Assembly: GCF_030263895.1 (NCBI RefSeq)
Contig: NZ_CP127161.1
Span: forward strand, 3,038,001 to 3,102,000
Direction of reading: 5' to 3'
DNA: 64,000 nucleotides
Origin: Proteiniborus sp. MB09-C3
GTDB lineage: Bacteria; Bacillota; Clostridia; Tissierellales; Proteiniboraceae
Shown: positions 1 to 9,003 of the stretch, piece after piece
How the letters are laid out: each line of letters opens with the position of its first letter
Position numbering within the stretch: position 1 is the first letter of the stretch
Position numbers and translations under genes: made by a program
Notes under the pieces: generated by a model
What the model saw: only the letters and a program-made list of their open reading frames with translations
Told to the model about the DNA's origin: nothing
Databases searched by the model: none

Positions 1-45
1 ATTTATTTGCTCGCTATCGCTCACATAAATTTGGTGCTCGTTGCG

Positions 46-105
46 TTTGACCTACCAACGATTCTTTCGATAAAAACACTCGAAACAATCGGGTTAGGTC
101 ATAAA
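46..105. repeat. Interspersed palindromic repeat, copy 1
   Basis: A near-perfect hairpin: GACCTA pairs with TAGGTC, CGATT with AATCG, and TTCGA with TCGAA. It ends in GGGTTAGGTCATAAAA. Related copies lie at 13957-14012 and 60996-61054. On the minus strand this copy begins directly in the T-tract of the ytxC terminator. Upstream, ATTTATTTGCTC at base 1 is also found before copy 3 at a similar distance, so the full unit may be about 105 bases. No coding potential is seen. Confidence 0.8.
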
Positions 106-106
106 A

Positions 107-140
107 CATCCTTCCAAAGTTAGTATCCTTTGAAAGGATG
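107..140 (-). terminator. Terminator of ytxC
   Basis: On the minus strand CATCCTTTCAAAG pairs with CTTTGGAAGGATG and is followed by TTTTATG. The stem starts within the last codons of the ytxC-like gene, whose stop codon is at 120-122. Confidence 0.75.
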
Positions 141-1022
141 AGATGAGACATCAGTACAGCATAAATCACAGCCCTCACATATAGTGACCTTGCTTAAGAA
201 AATATTTTTGATTATGTTGATTATATCAAAATTATTTGTCCCGTTATCTAAATGAATAATAATCTTTCTAGGTGCTATAGTTATAAGTGAGCTTATAAGT
301 AAATCATCATAATTAATATCTATTTCAGATAGTTCTTCGCCTATCTCTTCAAGAAATTCGTTATTTATTGCCAGCCTTTTTTCATCAATTAATTTATATT
401 TATTGTTACTAAATATGATATTTACTACCTCTCTTTTCGGCTCTTGGATTTCCACAAAATATTGAAGTATTTTTATGAACTCTTTATACTCTTTTTCAGC
501 AAAATAATCCTCTATATTTTTATCTATAGCATCTTCTATAGTATCTAGATAGTATTTTAGCCTAAAGTTTATAAAACCCTCTATGTTAATTGAATCGTTT
601 TCTTCTAAAAAATCAATTACAGATTTTAATATCCTAGATTTCTTACTTATTTTGTATATTATTCCCTCTGTGTTGATGTATTCATTTTTTTTCAAGTAAT
701 CTAGTGTACTTGCTTTTATCTTTTCCTTTTCATCCTTATCAAAATAATATAAATTATAATGTAATAGTCTTTCAACTATGTTCTCTTGATACATATCTAT
801 TATCACATCAGCAATGCCATTAGCCATATAATGCTTAAACACATTTTTAATGTTTTTATGTTTTTCGCTGCTTTTATTACTTAAGTTATAATCAACAAGA
901 AAAAAATCTCCGCATTTGCCAGTATTTTTTTCTATAATTAAATCTTCCTTTTTAAAAATATCTATATATTTATTTAGTATATCATCTGCTTCAACCTTTG
1001 ATGCAATCGTAAGTAGTCTCAT
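120..1022 (-). CDS. ytxC: Putative sporulation protein YtxC
   Basis: A 300-residue protein resembling the YtxC family, which is known from spore-formers and has no defined biochemical role. The body is helical and charged, with no membrane segment. The C-terminus carries a short cysteine cluster (CEGCDLCC) that could bind metal. The ATG at 1022 is chosen because AAAGGAG lies 8 bases upstream; an in-frame start 20 codons earlier has no ribosome binding site. Family assignment is from overall sequence character; sporulation involvement is inferred from the family. Confidence 0.7.
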   Translation of the reverse strand: MRLLTIASKVEADDILNKYIDIFKKEDLIIEKNTGKCGDFFLVDYNLSNKSSEKHKNIKNVFKHYMANGIADVIIDMYQENIVERLLHYNLYYFDKDEKEKIKASTLDYLKKNEYINTEGIIYKISKKSRILKSVIDFLEENDSINIEGFINFRLKYYLDTIEDAIDKNIEDYFAEKEYKEFIKILQYFVEIQEPKREVVNIIFSNNKYKLIDEKRLAINNEFLEEIGEELSEIDINYDDLLISSLITIAPRKIIIHLDNGTNNFDIINIIKNIFLSKVTICEGCDLCCTDVSSHPFKGY

Positions 1023-1103
1023 TTGCTTCACTCCTTTCTGCTGTAATAGTAGTATATGTTTAATATAAAGGTATATTCTCATAATAATGATGTAATAAAT
1101 GTA

Positions 1104-1841
1104 TTAAAAAGTAATTATTGAACCAATATCAATCATTCTATTGTTACTCAAATAAATCGGCTTTATTTTGTATTTTTTCAAAAAACCATTTATTTTATTT
1201 AGACTAGGATGCTTTTGTATACTTCCTGACAGAAGCAATTCATCTTTTGAAAGCATACCCGTAGCTCCTCCAATGAAGCCATAATTCAGACCTGGCAGTT
1301 CAATAAATCCTTCTTCAACTAAAAGCACGTCTATACTATGTTTTTTTAATTCTTTATAGATAGAAGGATCAGAAGTAATGCCTATATCTTCACCTATTAT
1401 TGCTAAAGAACATTTTGAATATCCCTGCTTCACATTAATAAAATCTATGCCTTCTTTTGCCATATAAAACTTTAGCTTTTCATCTGTATATTTAGTATTG
1501 TGAACTGCATATTTCGAAATCCTTGCTACATTATATGCAATGTTTTCAGGATAGTTTCTACTGAGTTTTTTCTCTCCTTTAATAACTTCTATGTCATAAA
1601 TAGAGAGTATATCGCTATAATAATCATATACATTTGGAGCAACTATTACCTTATTATAGTTAATAGGGTGTATTACTATATCAGGATGGTAGGATATAGA
1701 ATCATATAGTTCTTCACATTTACATGTTTTTATTACCTCTAATCCATGCTTAATTAAATTTTCTTTAATTTCATAGCTAATTCTACCATCTACAATTGCT
1801 ATACTAGCTTTACCATAAGGAATAAATGGATTTTTACACAT
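1104..1841 (-). CDS. DUF6873-like protein (possible GME fold)
   Basis: A 245-residue soluble protein that looks like the clostridial DUF6873 family, predicted to share the fold of guanidino-group-modifying enzymes such as arginine deiminase. Conserved-looking stretches include GEDIGITSDPSI (about 150-161) and GFIGGATGMLSKDELLLSGS (about 188-207). Cysteines occur near the start and around 41-43. No substrate can be named. It sits alone upstream of ytxC on the same strand with an 80-base gap, so co-transcription is possible. The family name is from memory; the function is unknown. Confidence 0.6.
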   Translation of the reverse strand: MCKNPFIPYGKASIAIVDGRISYEIKENLIKHGLEVIKTCKCEELYDSISYHPDIVIHPINYNKVIVAPNVYDYYSDILSIYDIEVIKGEKKLSRNYPENIAYNVARISKYAVHNTKYTDEKLKFYMAKEGIDFINVKQGYSKCSLAIIGEDIGITSDPSIYKELKKHSIDVLLVEEGFIELPGLNYGFIGGATGMLSKDELLLSGSIQKHPSLNKINGFLKKYKIKPIYLSNNRMIDIGSIITF

Positions 1842-1916
1842 AAGATACTGTCTCCTTATTCTGTCTTTATTATTATCATATATACCACAATACAGGATAA
1901 AAAATACAAAAAATAA

Positions 1917-1942
1917 AAAAGCCTTCCTTTTAAGAAGACTAA
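1917..1942 (-). terminator. Terminator of the tRNA operon
   Basis: On the minus strand AGTCTTC pairs with GAAGGCT (one G-U pair) and is followed by TTTTTTATTTTTT. It lies just after tRNA-Cys. Confidence 0.7.
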
Positions 1943-1959
1943 ATTTTTAAGTATATGGA

Positions 1960-2030
<71 letters not shown>

Positions 2031-2129
2031 GTTATTACATATTTGATATAAAATACTTATGTTTGATAAGTAACGCATCAACTAAGCGATTCGCACAAAA
2101 CGAAAAACATGTTTTGGCTCTCTGCTTAT

Positions 2130-2160
2130 GCCTTACCACTTGGCTATGTCGCCGTTATTA
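2130..2160 (-). repeat. Duplicated 5' part of tRNA-Cys
   Basis: Bases 2130-2160 repeat 2007-2037 exactly for 31 bases, covering the 5' acceptor strand and D-arm of tRNA-Cys plus 7 flanking bases. The rest of the tRNA is missing, so this is a remnant. The 92 bases between the copies hold no gene. Confidence 0.85.
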
Positions 2161-2228
2161 AAATTGTTTGGTTAGGTCAACTTGGAACTCTTATAGGACA
2201 ACTAATTGTTCCTTACGGGTAAAATTAA

Positions 2229-2303
2229 TGGAGCGGAAGACGAGATTCGAACTCGCGACCCTCGCCTTGGCAAGGCGATGCTCTACCACTGAGCCACTTC
2301 CGC
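2229..2303 (-). tRNA. tRNA-Gly (GCC)
   Basis: Minus-strand cloverleaf starting GCGGAAGTGGCTCAG with anticodon loop TTGCCAA and GTTCGAATC in the T-arm. CCA is encoded (2229-2231). Confidence 0.95.
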
Positions 2304-2322
2304 ATGACCACTTTCGCATAGC

Positions 2323-2398
2323 TGGTGCCCAGAGGCGGAATCGAACCACCGACACGGGGATTTTCAGTCCCCTGCTCTACCTACTGAGCTATCTGGGC
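2323..2398 (-). tRNA. tRNA-Phe (GAA)
   Basis: Minus-strand cloverleaf starting GCCCAGATAGCTCAG with anticodon loop CTGAAAA and GTTCGATTC in the T-arm. CCA is encoded at 2323-2325. First tRNA of the operon. Confidence 0.95.
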
Positions 2399-2424
2399 AT
2401 AATTCCTCTCTAGCGACAGATTTT

Positions 2425-2453
2425 AGTATACAATATTCTAAGCATAATGTCAA
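2425..2453 (-). promoter_or_regulatory. Sigma-A promoter of the tRNA operon
   Basis: On the minus strand TTGACA (2448-2453) and TATACT (2425-2430) are separated by 17 bases, a near-consensus promoter about 25 bases upstream of tRNA-Phe. Confidence 0.85.
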
Positions 2454-2502
2454 TAGTATTTTAAAAATTTATCTCAAGGCTATTAGGCCATTAGAACTCC
2501 CA

Positions 2503-3387
2503 TTATGAGCTTGCTCCATTTAGCAACTCGTTAAGCTCATCTCTATTAAAATGATACTTTTGGTTACAAAAATGGCAAACTAGCTCTGCCTCGCCATCCT
2601 CTTCAATTATCCTCTCCAATTCCGTCCTTCCGATAGCTATCAAGGCTTTTTGTATCCTTTCAACAGAACAATCACAGGTTAACTTAACTGCTACTTTATC
2701 TTTTATATCCATATTAAAGCCACTGCAAACATTGAATAGTATATCTTCTGGTGTATAACCTTTTTCAATTAATGATGATACAGGTGGAGTATTAGCTAAA
2801 TTGCTTTCAAGTCTATCTAATGCTTCTTCAGTTGCATCAGGCAAAACCTGGATAATATAACCTCCTGCAGCTTTAATCGAAGTATCCCTATCTACTAGTA
2901 CCCCTAAAGCTACTGCTGACGGCTGCTGTTCAGAATAAGCAAAATAATTCGTCAAATCTTCGGCTATTTCACCTGTCACTATATCTGATTGCCCAATATA
3001 TGGCTCCTTTAAGCCAAAGTCCCTAATTACTGTAACTTTTCCATTTCTCCCAACTGCGCCACCTACGTCTAGCTTGCCATTTTCTTTTAATTGCAAATCA
3101 ACATTAGGGTCTCCAACATATCCTTTTACTTCTCCCTTGCTATTTGCCACAGCTAGTACTGTACCTAGAGGACCTCCTCCTTTTAATTGGATAGATATAG
3201 TCTCTTTTTCATTTTTAAGCATGGTGCCCATAATAGCTGCTGCAGTTAGAGTACGTCCCAAAGCAGCAGAAGCAGTCGGTGTTGTATTATGTATATTCCT
3301 AGCATTATTAACTAAGGTAGTTGTATTTGCTACAAAAACTCTAATATTTCCTTTATCATCCATAGCTCTTATAACATAATCCTGCAT
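2503..3387 (-). CDS. hslO: Hsp33 redox-regulated chaperone
   Basis: Hsp33 is a cytosolic holdase activated by oxidation of four zinc-binding cysteines. The C-terminal pair of motifs is intact: CDCS (about 238) and CHFC (about 271). The N-terminal domain, starting MQDYVIRAMDDKGNIRV, is typical, and 294 residues is the family length. The start at 3387 is chosen because AGGAGG lies 8 bases upstream; an 11-codon extension has no site. It appears to be monocistronic, downstream of the csp terminator. Confidence 0.95.
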   Translation of the reverse strand: MQDYVIRAMDDKGNIRVFVANTTTLVNNARNIHNTTPTASAALGRTLTAAAIMGTMLKNEKETISIQLKGGGPLGTVLAVANSKGEVKGYVGDPNVDLQLKENGKLDVGGAVGRNGKVTVIRDFGLKEPYIGQSDIVTGEIAEDLTNYFAYSEQQPSAVALGVLVDRDTSIKAAGGYIIQVLPDATEEALDRLESNLANTPPVSSLIEKGYTPEDILFNVCSGFNMDIKDKVAVKLTCDCSVERIQKALIAIGRTELERIIEEDGEAELVCHFCNQKYHFNRDELNELLNGASS

Positions 3388-3524
3388 AAATATCCTCCTG
3401 TGCATTTTTGTAGAAGTCATCTATTTTTTTATCTATTTTAATCATATTTTCTTTGCTGCCTTGTCTTTTAGTTATATATAATATATATTTTACTTAATAA
3501 TTCAAAAATAATCAAAAAATATGA

Positions 3525-3544
3525 AAGCCCCACTAAGGGGCTAT
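3525..3544 (-). terminator. Terminator of the cold-shock gene
   Basis: On the minus strand AGCCCC TTAG TGGGGCT forms a short GC-rich stem followed by TTCATATTTTTT. Confidence 0.75.
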
Positions 3545-3592
3545 GCTACCGTCAGAAAACTATATATATATAAAGTTTAATGTAATAGTCAA

Positions 3593-3793
3593 TTATAGTT
3601 TTGTAACATTTGTAGCTTGAGGTCCTTTTTCACCTTGAACTATTTCGAATTCAACGTTTTGTCCCTCATCTAAAGTTTTGAATCCATCTCCAGAAATTGC
3701 AGAATAATGAACAAATACATCTTCTCCAGCTTCAGTTGATATAAATCCATAGCCTTTTGTTGCATTAAACCATTTTACTGTACCTTTAACCAT
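3593..3793 (-). CDS. Cold-shock protein, CspA family
   Basis: A 66-residue single OB-fold RNA-binding protein beginning [21 protein letters not shown]1 (KGYGFI) and RNP2-like (VFVHYSAI) motifs are intact. Such proteins act as RNA chaperones at low temperature or during growth transitions. The leader between its promoter and the ATG is about 60 bases and could carry temperature or translational control; no special structure is obvious. Confidence 0.97.
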   Translation of the reverse strand: MVKGTVKWFNATKGYGFISTEAGEDVFVHYSAISGDGFKTLDEGQNVEFEIVQGEKGPQATNVTKL

Positions 3794-3862
3794 TTAAAAC
3801 ATTCCTCCATATACTGAAAAATTTGCAGATGAACCTCTTATGTACATCCACCTTCAATTGCT

Positions 3863-3891
3863 AGTTTATCACATGAAAATATCTTTGTCAA
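3863..3891 (-). promoter_or_regulatory. Sigma-A promoter of the cold-shock gene
   Basis: TTGACA (3886-3891) and TAAACT (3863-3868) on the minus strand are spaced by 17 bases. The start of transcription would be near 3856. Confidence 0.8.
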
Positions 3892-3949
3892 TTAATATTC
3901 CCAGCTAAATCCCTATTCATTCAATGCTTTGGGCATAATACAAAACATG

Positions 3950-4687
3950 CTATTTTATCGCAAAAAAAGTTAACCTTTCACTTTCAGAAGTAGGTGATTC
4001 CTTGGAATATCCATCGTATACTTTAACTATCCTAAAGCCAGATTTTTTAAGTGCAGTTTCTATTTCTAAAGAAGTATAAGCTTTTTCAATATGTAATTCA
4101 TCAAACCTTTTGTATAGCTCCTGTTCTTTAACAAAAAAAGTTATATAGAATTCACAAGTATTATCATCCTCATTATACTCGTTCTCCCAAACATAAAATA
4201 CCTCTTCGTTATCTTCAACAAATACATTGTTGCCTATAACATTTTTTAGTTTATAATATGAATTTACATCAAAAATAAATACTCCATCGGACTTTAAATG
4301 AGAGTACACATTAACAAAGGTCTTTATCAACTCAGAATATTCAGTTATGTAGTTTATACTGTCACATACAGAAATAACTGCATCAAATTCCTTATTAAAT
4401 TCAAATCCCACCATATTTTGCTTAAATAGTTGAATATTTCTGTATGAGTCCAGCTTATTGTATGCAACTGATAGCATATCCTCAGATAAATCAAAAGCAG
4501 TTACAGCATACCCCTCTTGACACAAAAGGCTAGTGAAATTTCCAGTCCCGCAGCCCATTTCTAATACCTCATGTGGTTTTTTATCATGTGCTTGTAAAAT
4601 ATATTTTATGAAATCTATCCAACTAGCATAGTCTACATCTTCCATTAGTTTATCGTAAATATGAGCAAATTCTATGTAAGCCTCCAT
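3950..4687 (-). CDS. Class I SAM-dependent methyltransferase
   Basis: A 245-residue protein with the Rossmann-type SAM site VLEMGCGTGNFT (about 45-56) and the acidic strand-2 end TAFDLSEDML. This is the general small-molecule methyltransferase fold; the substrate cannot be told. The start at 4687 follows AAAGGGGATC. It is followed by a SASP gene on the same strand but is likely independent, since the SASP gene lies upstream of it with a 95-base gap. Confidence 0.85.
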   Translation of the reverse strand: MEAYIEFAHIYDKLMEDVDYASWIDFIKYILQAHDKKPHEVLEMGCGTGNFTSLLCQEGYAVTAFDLSEDMLSVAYNKLDSYRNIQLFKQNMVGFEFNKEFDAVISVCDSINYITEYSELIKTFVNVYSHLKSDGVFIFDVNSYYKLKNVIGNNVFVEDNEEVFYVWENEYNEDDNTCEFYITFFVKEQELYKRFDELHIEKAYTSLEIETALKKSGFRIVKVYDGYSKESPTSESERLTFFAIK

Positions 4688-4782
4688 ATTTTGATCCCCT
4701 TTTCTAAATCTCAAAATGCTCTGCTTAATATCTATTCAATTTTAGTACAATTCTATTAAATATTCAACTATTCTGTTACCTA

Positions 4783-4980
4783 TTACTTTATCTCTTTGTT
4801 ATTAACTTTTGCACTATTTCTATTTCGCACCGTCATGATACCACCAATTCTTCCGGTTTCCTTCGCAGTAAGTCCTCCCCATCCAACTTCCTTAATTTTT
4901 TCCATCAGTCCTAGTTCTTTTGCTATCTCGTATTTTAATTTATCTTGAGGCGTTTCAATTTTTATTTTTTTCTTTTTCAC
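4783..4980 (-). CDS. Small acid-soluble spore protein, alpha/beta-type
   Basis: About 65 residues with the SASP signature KYEIAKELG near the N-terminus and GGLTAKETGRIGGIM in the DNA-binding second half. SASPs coat and protect DNA in the forespore and are cleaved by GPR at germination. The start is probably GTG at 4980: AAGGAGG lies 10 bases upstream of it, but only 1-2 bases before the ATG at 4989, which is too close. Confidence 0.9.
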   Translation of the reverse strand: MKKKKIKIETPQDKLKYEIAKELGLMEKIKEVGWGGLTAKETGRIGGIMTVRNRNSAKVNNKEIK

Positions 4981-5206
4981 GAATATCATTCCTCCTTCTA
5001 CCTATTATTTGAAAAAAGAGAAATTTTATTCTTGTACTATATGTAATAAAAATGTTACCTAATCTAAACAAGTATTAAGATTGCGTAAAAGTTAACTAAT
5101 TCCCTTGATTTATATGTATCTTGTATGTTAAACTGAGGTCTGAGAAAGATACTACTTTCCCACTCCCCCTTTAATATATAATTGTATATATTAAATTACA
5201 CTGAAT

Positions 5207-5237
5207 AAAGGACCTACTTTCCCCAGGTAGGTCCTTT
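5207..5237 (-). terminator. Terminator of the CPBP protease gene
   Basis: AAAGGACCTAC pairs with GTAGGTCCTTT, a strong symmetric stem that could act in both directions. Confidence 0.75.
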
Positions 5238-5275
5238 GTTATTCTACTCCATAAAGATTTCAGCAATCTGCTTGT

Positions 5276-6250
5276 TTACATTTTAAAAGATAAATATGTT
5301 ACATAGATAAATATCAGTAAAACTAGAAATATTGGAATATAAGAAGCTATGCCTTCTTTAGTACTTCTTTCTATTCCCTCTCCCTCATATATAATAGTGT
5401 CTATTTGAATATTAGAATACATATTTTCAGACTTCTTATCTTCAACCCCTGGCAATAGCTTTAAAAGAAAGAAAACTATTATCCCGCAAATTACTGCTAC
5501 AAAACCTATTCCAATACCTCCTATTAACATAGCCGTAGTATCTGAAATAGCTCCAGATACTGCTGCGTCTGCTGCCATTTCCGGATCTATGCTTATTTTA
5601 GTTACAAGCATTCCCAATACTAACGCAAAGGCATTGTTAGCTGTATGGGCAATAATAGAAGAAAAAATACTGCCAGTCTTATGAACAATATATCCAAATA
5701 TCAGACCTAAATAGATGGGTCCAAGTAAGTTCTGAATATTAAAATGAAACATACCAAATAAAATAGCAGAACATATTATACTTAATTTCATACCACGCTT
5801 TTCATATGCTTTCATCACAAATCCTCTAAACATTACTTCTTCACATATTCCTGCTGATAAAGCTATTACTATTAGACCTATTATCATTTCCTGACTGTTT
5901 TCAGGTATTGGTACAGGATTAGGGCTTATTTTTCCAAAATAATTTAAAACTATCAGCATTAAGTAATTGAAAAATGTTCCAATGGGATAAGAAAAAATAA
6001 CTATTAACGGAATAAGTAATGCCTGCTTAATAGAAATCTTATTGAGTCTAAGAACCTCTTTAAGACTATAGCCTCTCATTTTTAAATAAAAAATTGTAGG
6101 TATAAGTATAATTATAAATTCAGTAATTAATAATCCTGAATATATTTCTTTTCTTTGCACATATGAACCTAAGAGTAGCAAGATAATCCCAATAAACAAA
6201 TAAAAAAAATTGGCCTCAAGTATGGAAGGCCTTGAATTGTCCTTTATCAT
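5276..6250 (-). CDS. CPBP family intramembrane metalloprotease
   Basis: A 324-residue polytopic membrane protein (about 8 segments) of the CAAX-protease/bacteriocin-processing (CPBP, Abi) family. Conserved motifs are EEVMFRG (about 137-143), FGMFHF (about 165) and HTANN (about 202), supplying Glu, Arg and His metal ligands. Relatives process prenylated proteins or peptides, or confer bacteriocin immunity; no peptide gene is seen nearby. The ATG at 6250 follows AGGAGG. A hydrophilic stretch near 270-300 precedes a last C-terminal segment. Confidence 0.88.
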   Translation of the reverse strand: MIKDNSRPSILEANFFYLFIGIILLLLGSYVQRKEIYSGLLITEFIIILIPTIFYLKMRGYSLKEVLRLNKISIKQALLIPLIVIFSYPIGTFFNYLMLIVLNYFGKISPNPVPIPENSQEMIIGLIVIALSAGICEEVMFRGFVMKAYEKRGMKLSIICSAILFGMFHFNIQNLLGPIYLGLIFGYIVHKTGSIFSSIIAHTANNAFALVLGMLVTKISIDPEMAADAAVSGAISDTTAMLIGGIGIGFVAVICGIIVFFLLKLLPGVEDKKSENMYSNIQIDTIIYEGEGIERSTKEGIASYIPIFLVLLIFIYVTYLSFKM

Positions 6251-6385
6251 TAATTAACCTCCTGTATTAAATTTAAATTCCACATTCTATTCTATCATTT
6301 ATTGCTCATTAAATTCAATTACTATTAGTATATTCTGTATCTTTTTAATATCTATAGTAATATATTATATTTAAGGAGGTAGAAT

Positions 6386-6403
6386 ATCAGAAAGTTTTCT
6401 GAT
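6386..6403. promoter_or_regulatory. Palindrome upstream of dapA
   Basis: ATCAGAAA and TTTCTGAT are perfect inverted repeats separated by two bases, ending 36 bases before the dapA start. It could be an operator; no protein can be assigned. Confidence 0.4.
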
Positions 6404-6439
6404 AGTCTAATTATGATATAACAAATAAGGAGGGATTTG

Positions 6440-7318
6440 ATGGCTTTGTTTAAGGGATCAGGAGTCGCAATAATTACACCTTTTAAAAATAATCAAGTAG
6501 ATTTTGAAAAACTTGAAGAATTACTAGAATGGCATATTGAAGAGCAAACCGATGCCATAATTATCTGTGGTACAACAGGTGAAGCTTCAACAATGACTGA
6601 TAAGGAACGTTTAGAAACTATAAAATTTACAGTAGATAAAATTAACAAAAGAATTCCTGTTATAGCAGGTACAGGAAGCAACAACACTCATCATACAGTT
6701 GATATGAGTAGAAATGCTGAAAATATCGGAGTAGATGGACTGCTTATAGTAAACCCATATTATAATAAGACCACTCAAAGAGGCCTTGTAGTTCACTACA
6801 ATACTATTGCAGATAGTGTTAATATACCTATAATCGTGTATAATGTTCCAGGCAGAACAGGACTAAACATCACTCCAAATACCTTATCTGAATTATCTAA
6901 GCATCCTAATATAAGAGGAGTTAAAGAAGCTAGTGGCAATATAAGTCAGGTCGCTGAAATAGCTCGTCTATGTCCAGAGAATTTTGCAATTTACTCTGGC
7001 AATGATGATATGGTAGTTCCGCTCTTATCCTTAGGAGGAATAGGTGTTATATCCGTAGTAGCAAACATACTTCCAAGGGATACACATGATATGGTATTTA
7101 GTTATTTAGAAAAGGATATGGAAAAAGCTAAACATCTTCAGCTTAGGATGAAGCCTTTAATAGATGCTCTATTTATAGAAACAAATCCGATTCCAATAAA
7201 GAAGGCTATGAATCTATTAGGCATGGATGTAGGGGATTTAAGGCTACCACTAGTTGAGATGTCAGAAGAAGGCTCCAAGGTGCTTATCCGAGAACTAAAA
7301 AACTATAATATGCTATAG
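6440..7318 (+). CDS. dapA: 4-hydroxy-tetrahydrodipicolinate synthase
   Basis: Condenses pyruvate with aspartate semialdehyde, the first committed step to diaminopimelate, lysine and (in spore-formers) dipicolinate. 292 residues. Seen are the TTGEAST motif, the catalytic tyrosine in [10 protein letters not shown] and the Schiff-base lysine in GVKEASGN (about 160). ATG at 6440 is chosen because AAGGAGGG precedes it by 5 bases; the TTG one codon earlier is too close to that site. It forms a two-gene operon with dapB, 9 bases downstream. Confidence 0.96.
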   Translation: MALFKGSGVAIITPFKNNQVDFEKLEELLEWHIEEQTDAIIICGTTGEASTMTDKERLETIKFTVDKINKRIPVIAGTGSNNTHHTVDMSRNAENIGVDGLLIVNPYYNKTTQRGLVVHYNTIADSVNIPIIVYNVPGRTGLNITPNTLSELSKHPNIRGVKEASGNISQVAEIARLCPENFAIYSGNDDMVVPLLSLGGIGVISVVANILPRDTHDMVFSYLEKDMEKAKHLQLRMKPLIDALFIETNPIPIKKAMNLLGMDVGDLRLPLVEMSEEGSKVLIRELKNYNML

Positions 7319-7327
7319 GAGGTCGCC

Positions 7328-8092
7328 ATGCTAAATGTAATAGTAAATGGATGTCATGGGAAGATGGGGCAGGTATTAGTATATCAAATCAAGCAGGACA
7401 ACGAGCTTAAAATAATTGCTGGCATAGATAGAGAGCCAAGAAGAATAAAAGTAGACTTTCCAGTCTATGACAATATATTTGATTGTAAAGAAAAAGCAGA
7501 TGTTGTCATAGATTTTTCTAGACCTGAAACTCTACAGGGACTTTTGGACTATTCAGTAAAAACTAACACTCCACTAGTAATAGCAACTACAGGCATGTCT
7601 CCCCAAGATATGAATAATATAAAAGAAGTATCAAAAAAAGTTCCTATTTTCCAGTCTGCAAATATGTCAGTCGGAATGAATGTCTTAATAAAGTTAGCTA
7701 GGGAAGCAGCTAAGATAATGGAAGACTCTACAGATATTGAAATAGTTGAAAGACATCACAACTTAAAGGTAGATGCGCCAAGTGGTACAGCTTACTTAAT
7801 TGCAAATAAAATAAATGACAGCTTAAAAAATCCTAAACAATACATCTATGGAAGACATACTAAAACAGAAAGAAGAAATGAAAATGAAATTGGAATTCAC
7901 GCAATACGAGGTGGAACCATAGTAGGCGATCATACTGTAATATTTGCTGGCAGCGATGAAATAATTGAAATATCACATAGTGCTACATCTAAGAACATAT
8001 TTGCCTTAGGAGCTATAAAAGCTGCCAAGTTTATAGCTAATAAGGAACCTGCTTTTTATAATATGGATAATTTAATGGAAAATAAGATATGA
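7328..8092 (+). CDS. dapB: 4-hydroxy-tetrahydrodipicolinate reductase
   Basis: NAD(P)H-dependent reductase that follows DapA. 254 residues, with the N-terminal nucleotide-binding loop GCHGKMGQ (about 8-15), the dipicolinate-site motif ERHHNLKVDAPSGTA (about 142-156) and GRHTKTERR. It starts 9 bases after dapA behind AGGAGG and ends in a strong terminator, so dapA and dapB form a unit without other lysine genes. Confidence 0.96.
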   Translation: MLNVIVNGCHGKMGQVLVYQIKQDNELKIIAGIDREPRRIKVDFPVYDNIFDCKEKADVVIDFSRPETLQGLLDYSVKTNTPLVIATTGMSPQDMNNIKEVSKKVPIFQSANMSVGMNVLIKLAREAAKIMEDSTDIEIVERHHNLKVDAPSGTAYLIANKINDSLKNPKQYIYGRHTKTERRNENEIGIHAIRGGTIVGDHTVIFAGSDEIIEISHSATSKNIFALGAIKAAKFIANKEPAFYNMDNLMENKI

Positions 8093-8100
8093 ATTTAAAA

Positions 8101-8122
8101 GAGCTGATTTTGCAATCAGCTC
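8101..8122 (+). terminator. Terminator of dapAB
   Basis: GAGCTGATT and AATCAGCTC form a stem followed by TCTCTCTATAATT. It lies between convergent dapB and hpt. Confidence 0.75.
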
Positions 8123-8133
8123 TCTCTCTATAA

Positions 8134-8661
8134 TTAATCAACAAATGAAAAAATGTAAGGAACATTTCTGTAATAATCTCCATAATTTAAACCATATCCA
8201 ACTATAAATAAATCAGGAATAGTAAATCCTACGTAATCAGATGTAATTTCAGTCTTTCTTCTTTCAGGCTTGTCTAACATAACACAAGATTTAATACTAT
8301 TTGGATTCTTCTTCTTCAAATGCTCTAAAATCTTTTCCATAGTTAGTCCTGTATCCATAATATCATCAACAACTAATACATCTCTACCTTCTATGTCATC
8401 CTTAATATCATTGACAATATTTACTAGTCCTGACGATTCTTCACCATGACCATAGCTTGCAGTAGTTATGAATTCTATTTGTATAGGCACATCAATCTCC
8501 CTTACTAAATCCGAAGCAAAAATAAAACTTCCCCTTAAGAGAGATATAACTACTAAATTTTTTCCTTCATAATCCTTACTTATCTGTTGACCTAGTTCCT
8601 TAACTCTTTTCTTTATATCATCAGCAGAGAATAGTATTTTTTGTTCTTTGTCAGTAACCAT
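8134..8661 (-). CDS. hpt: Hypoxanthine phosphoribosyltransferase
   Basis: Purine salvage enzyme that makes IMP/GMP from hypoxanthine/guanine and PRPP. 175 residues, with the PRPP loop VLVVDDIMDTGLTM (about 89-102), the SLLRGSFIF region and the C-terminal VGYGLNYGDYYRN typical of the family. The ATG at 8661 follows AAAGGGG; an in-frame TTG three codons earlier is unlikely. Confidence 0.95.
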   Translation of the reverse strand: MVTDKEQKILFSADDIKKRVKELGQQISKDYEGKNLVVISLLRGSFIFASDLVREIDVPIQIEFITTASYGHGEESSGLVNIVNDIKDDIEGRDVLVVDDIMDTGLTMEKILEHLKKKNPNSIKSCVMLDKPERRKTEITSDYVGFTIPDLFIVGYGLNYGDYYRNVPYIFSFVD

Positions 8662-8726
8662 AAAAATCAACCCCTTTAGGAATAATTATGAAATATTATA
8701 ATAACAACCCTGTATATTTTAAACTC

Positions 8727-8755
8727 ATTCTAAACCATACAATTTGCTTTGTCAA
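8727..8755 (-). promoter_or_regulatory. Sigma-A promoter of hpt
   Basis: TTGACA (8750-8755), a 17-base spacer and TAGAAT (8727-8732) on the minus strand, about 65 bases upstream of hpt. Confidence 0.85.
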
Positions 8756-9003
8756 TAATTTGATTAAAGCATTTTTACAAAAGCATTAAAGCAATTTATG
8801 TAACAATTTTATTACATAATTAAAATATACTATTAAAAGAAGGATTTTTAGAAATCGTATAGAATATATATCGAATATATGCTAATGGTAAACTTTTTTA
8901 CATTCTTTCTCTGGTAAATATATTATTTGTTATGTATTTTTTGTTTTCTTTTGACTATATTTAAAATATATTAATAAAAAACTTTATGTCGGAGTTGACA
9001 AAT
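8756..9003. other. AT-rich intergenic region
   Basis: About 250 bases between the hpt promoter and the small gene at 9004. Very AT-rich. No RNA gene, clear hairpin or reading frame was found. Confidence 0.6.

Noticed and set aside
5276-6250. CPBP protease as bacteriocin immunity or processing system
   Set aside because: No peptide, modification or export gene lies nearby.
6392-6410. CodY box before dapA
   Set aside because: Only about 11 of 15 positions match; the perfect inverted repeat is the simpler description.
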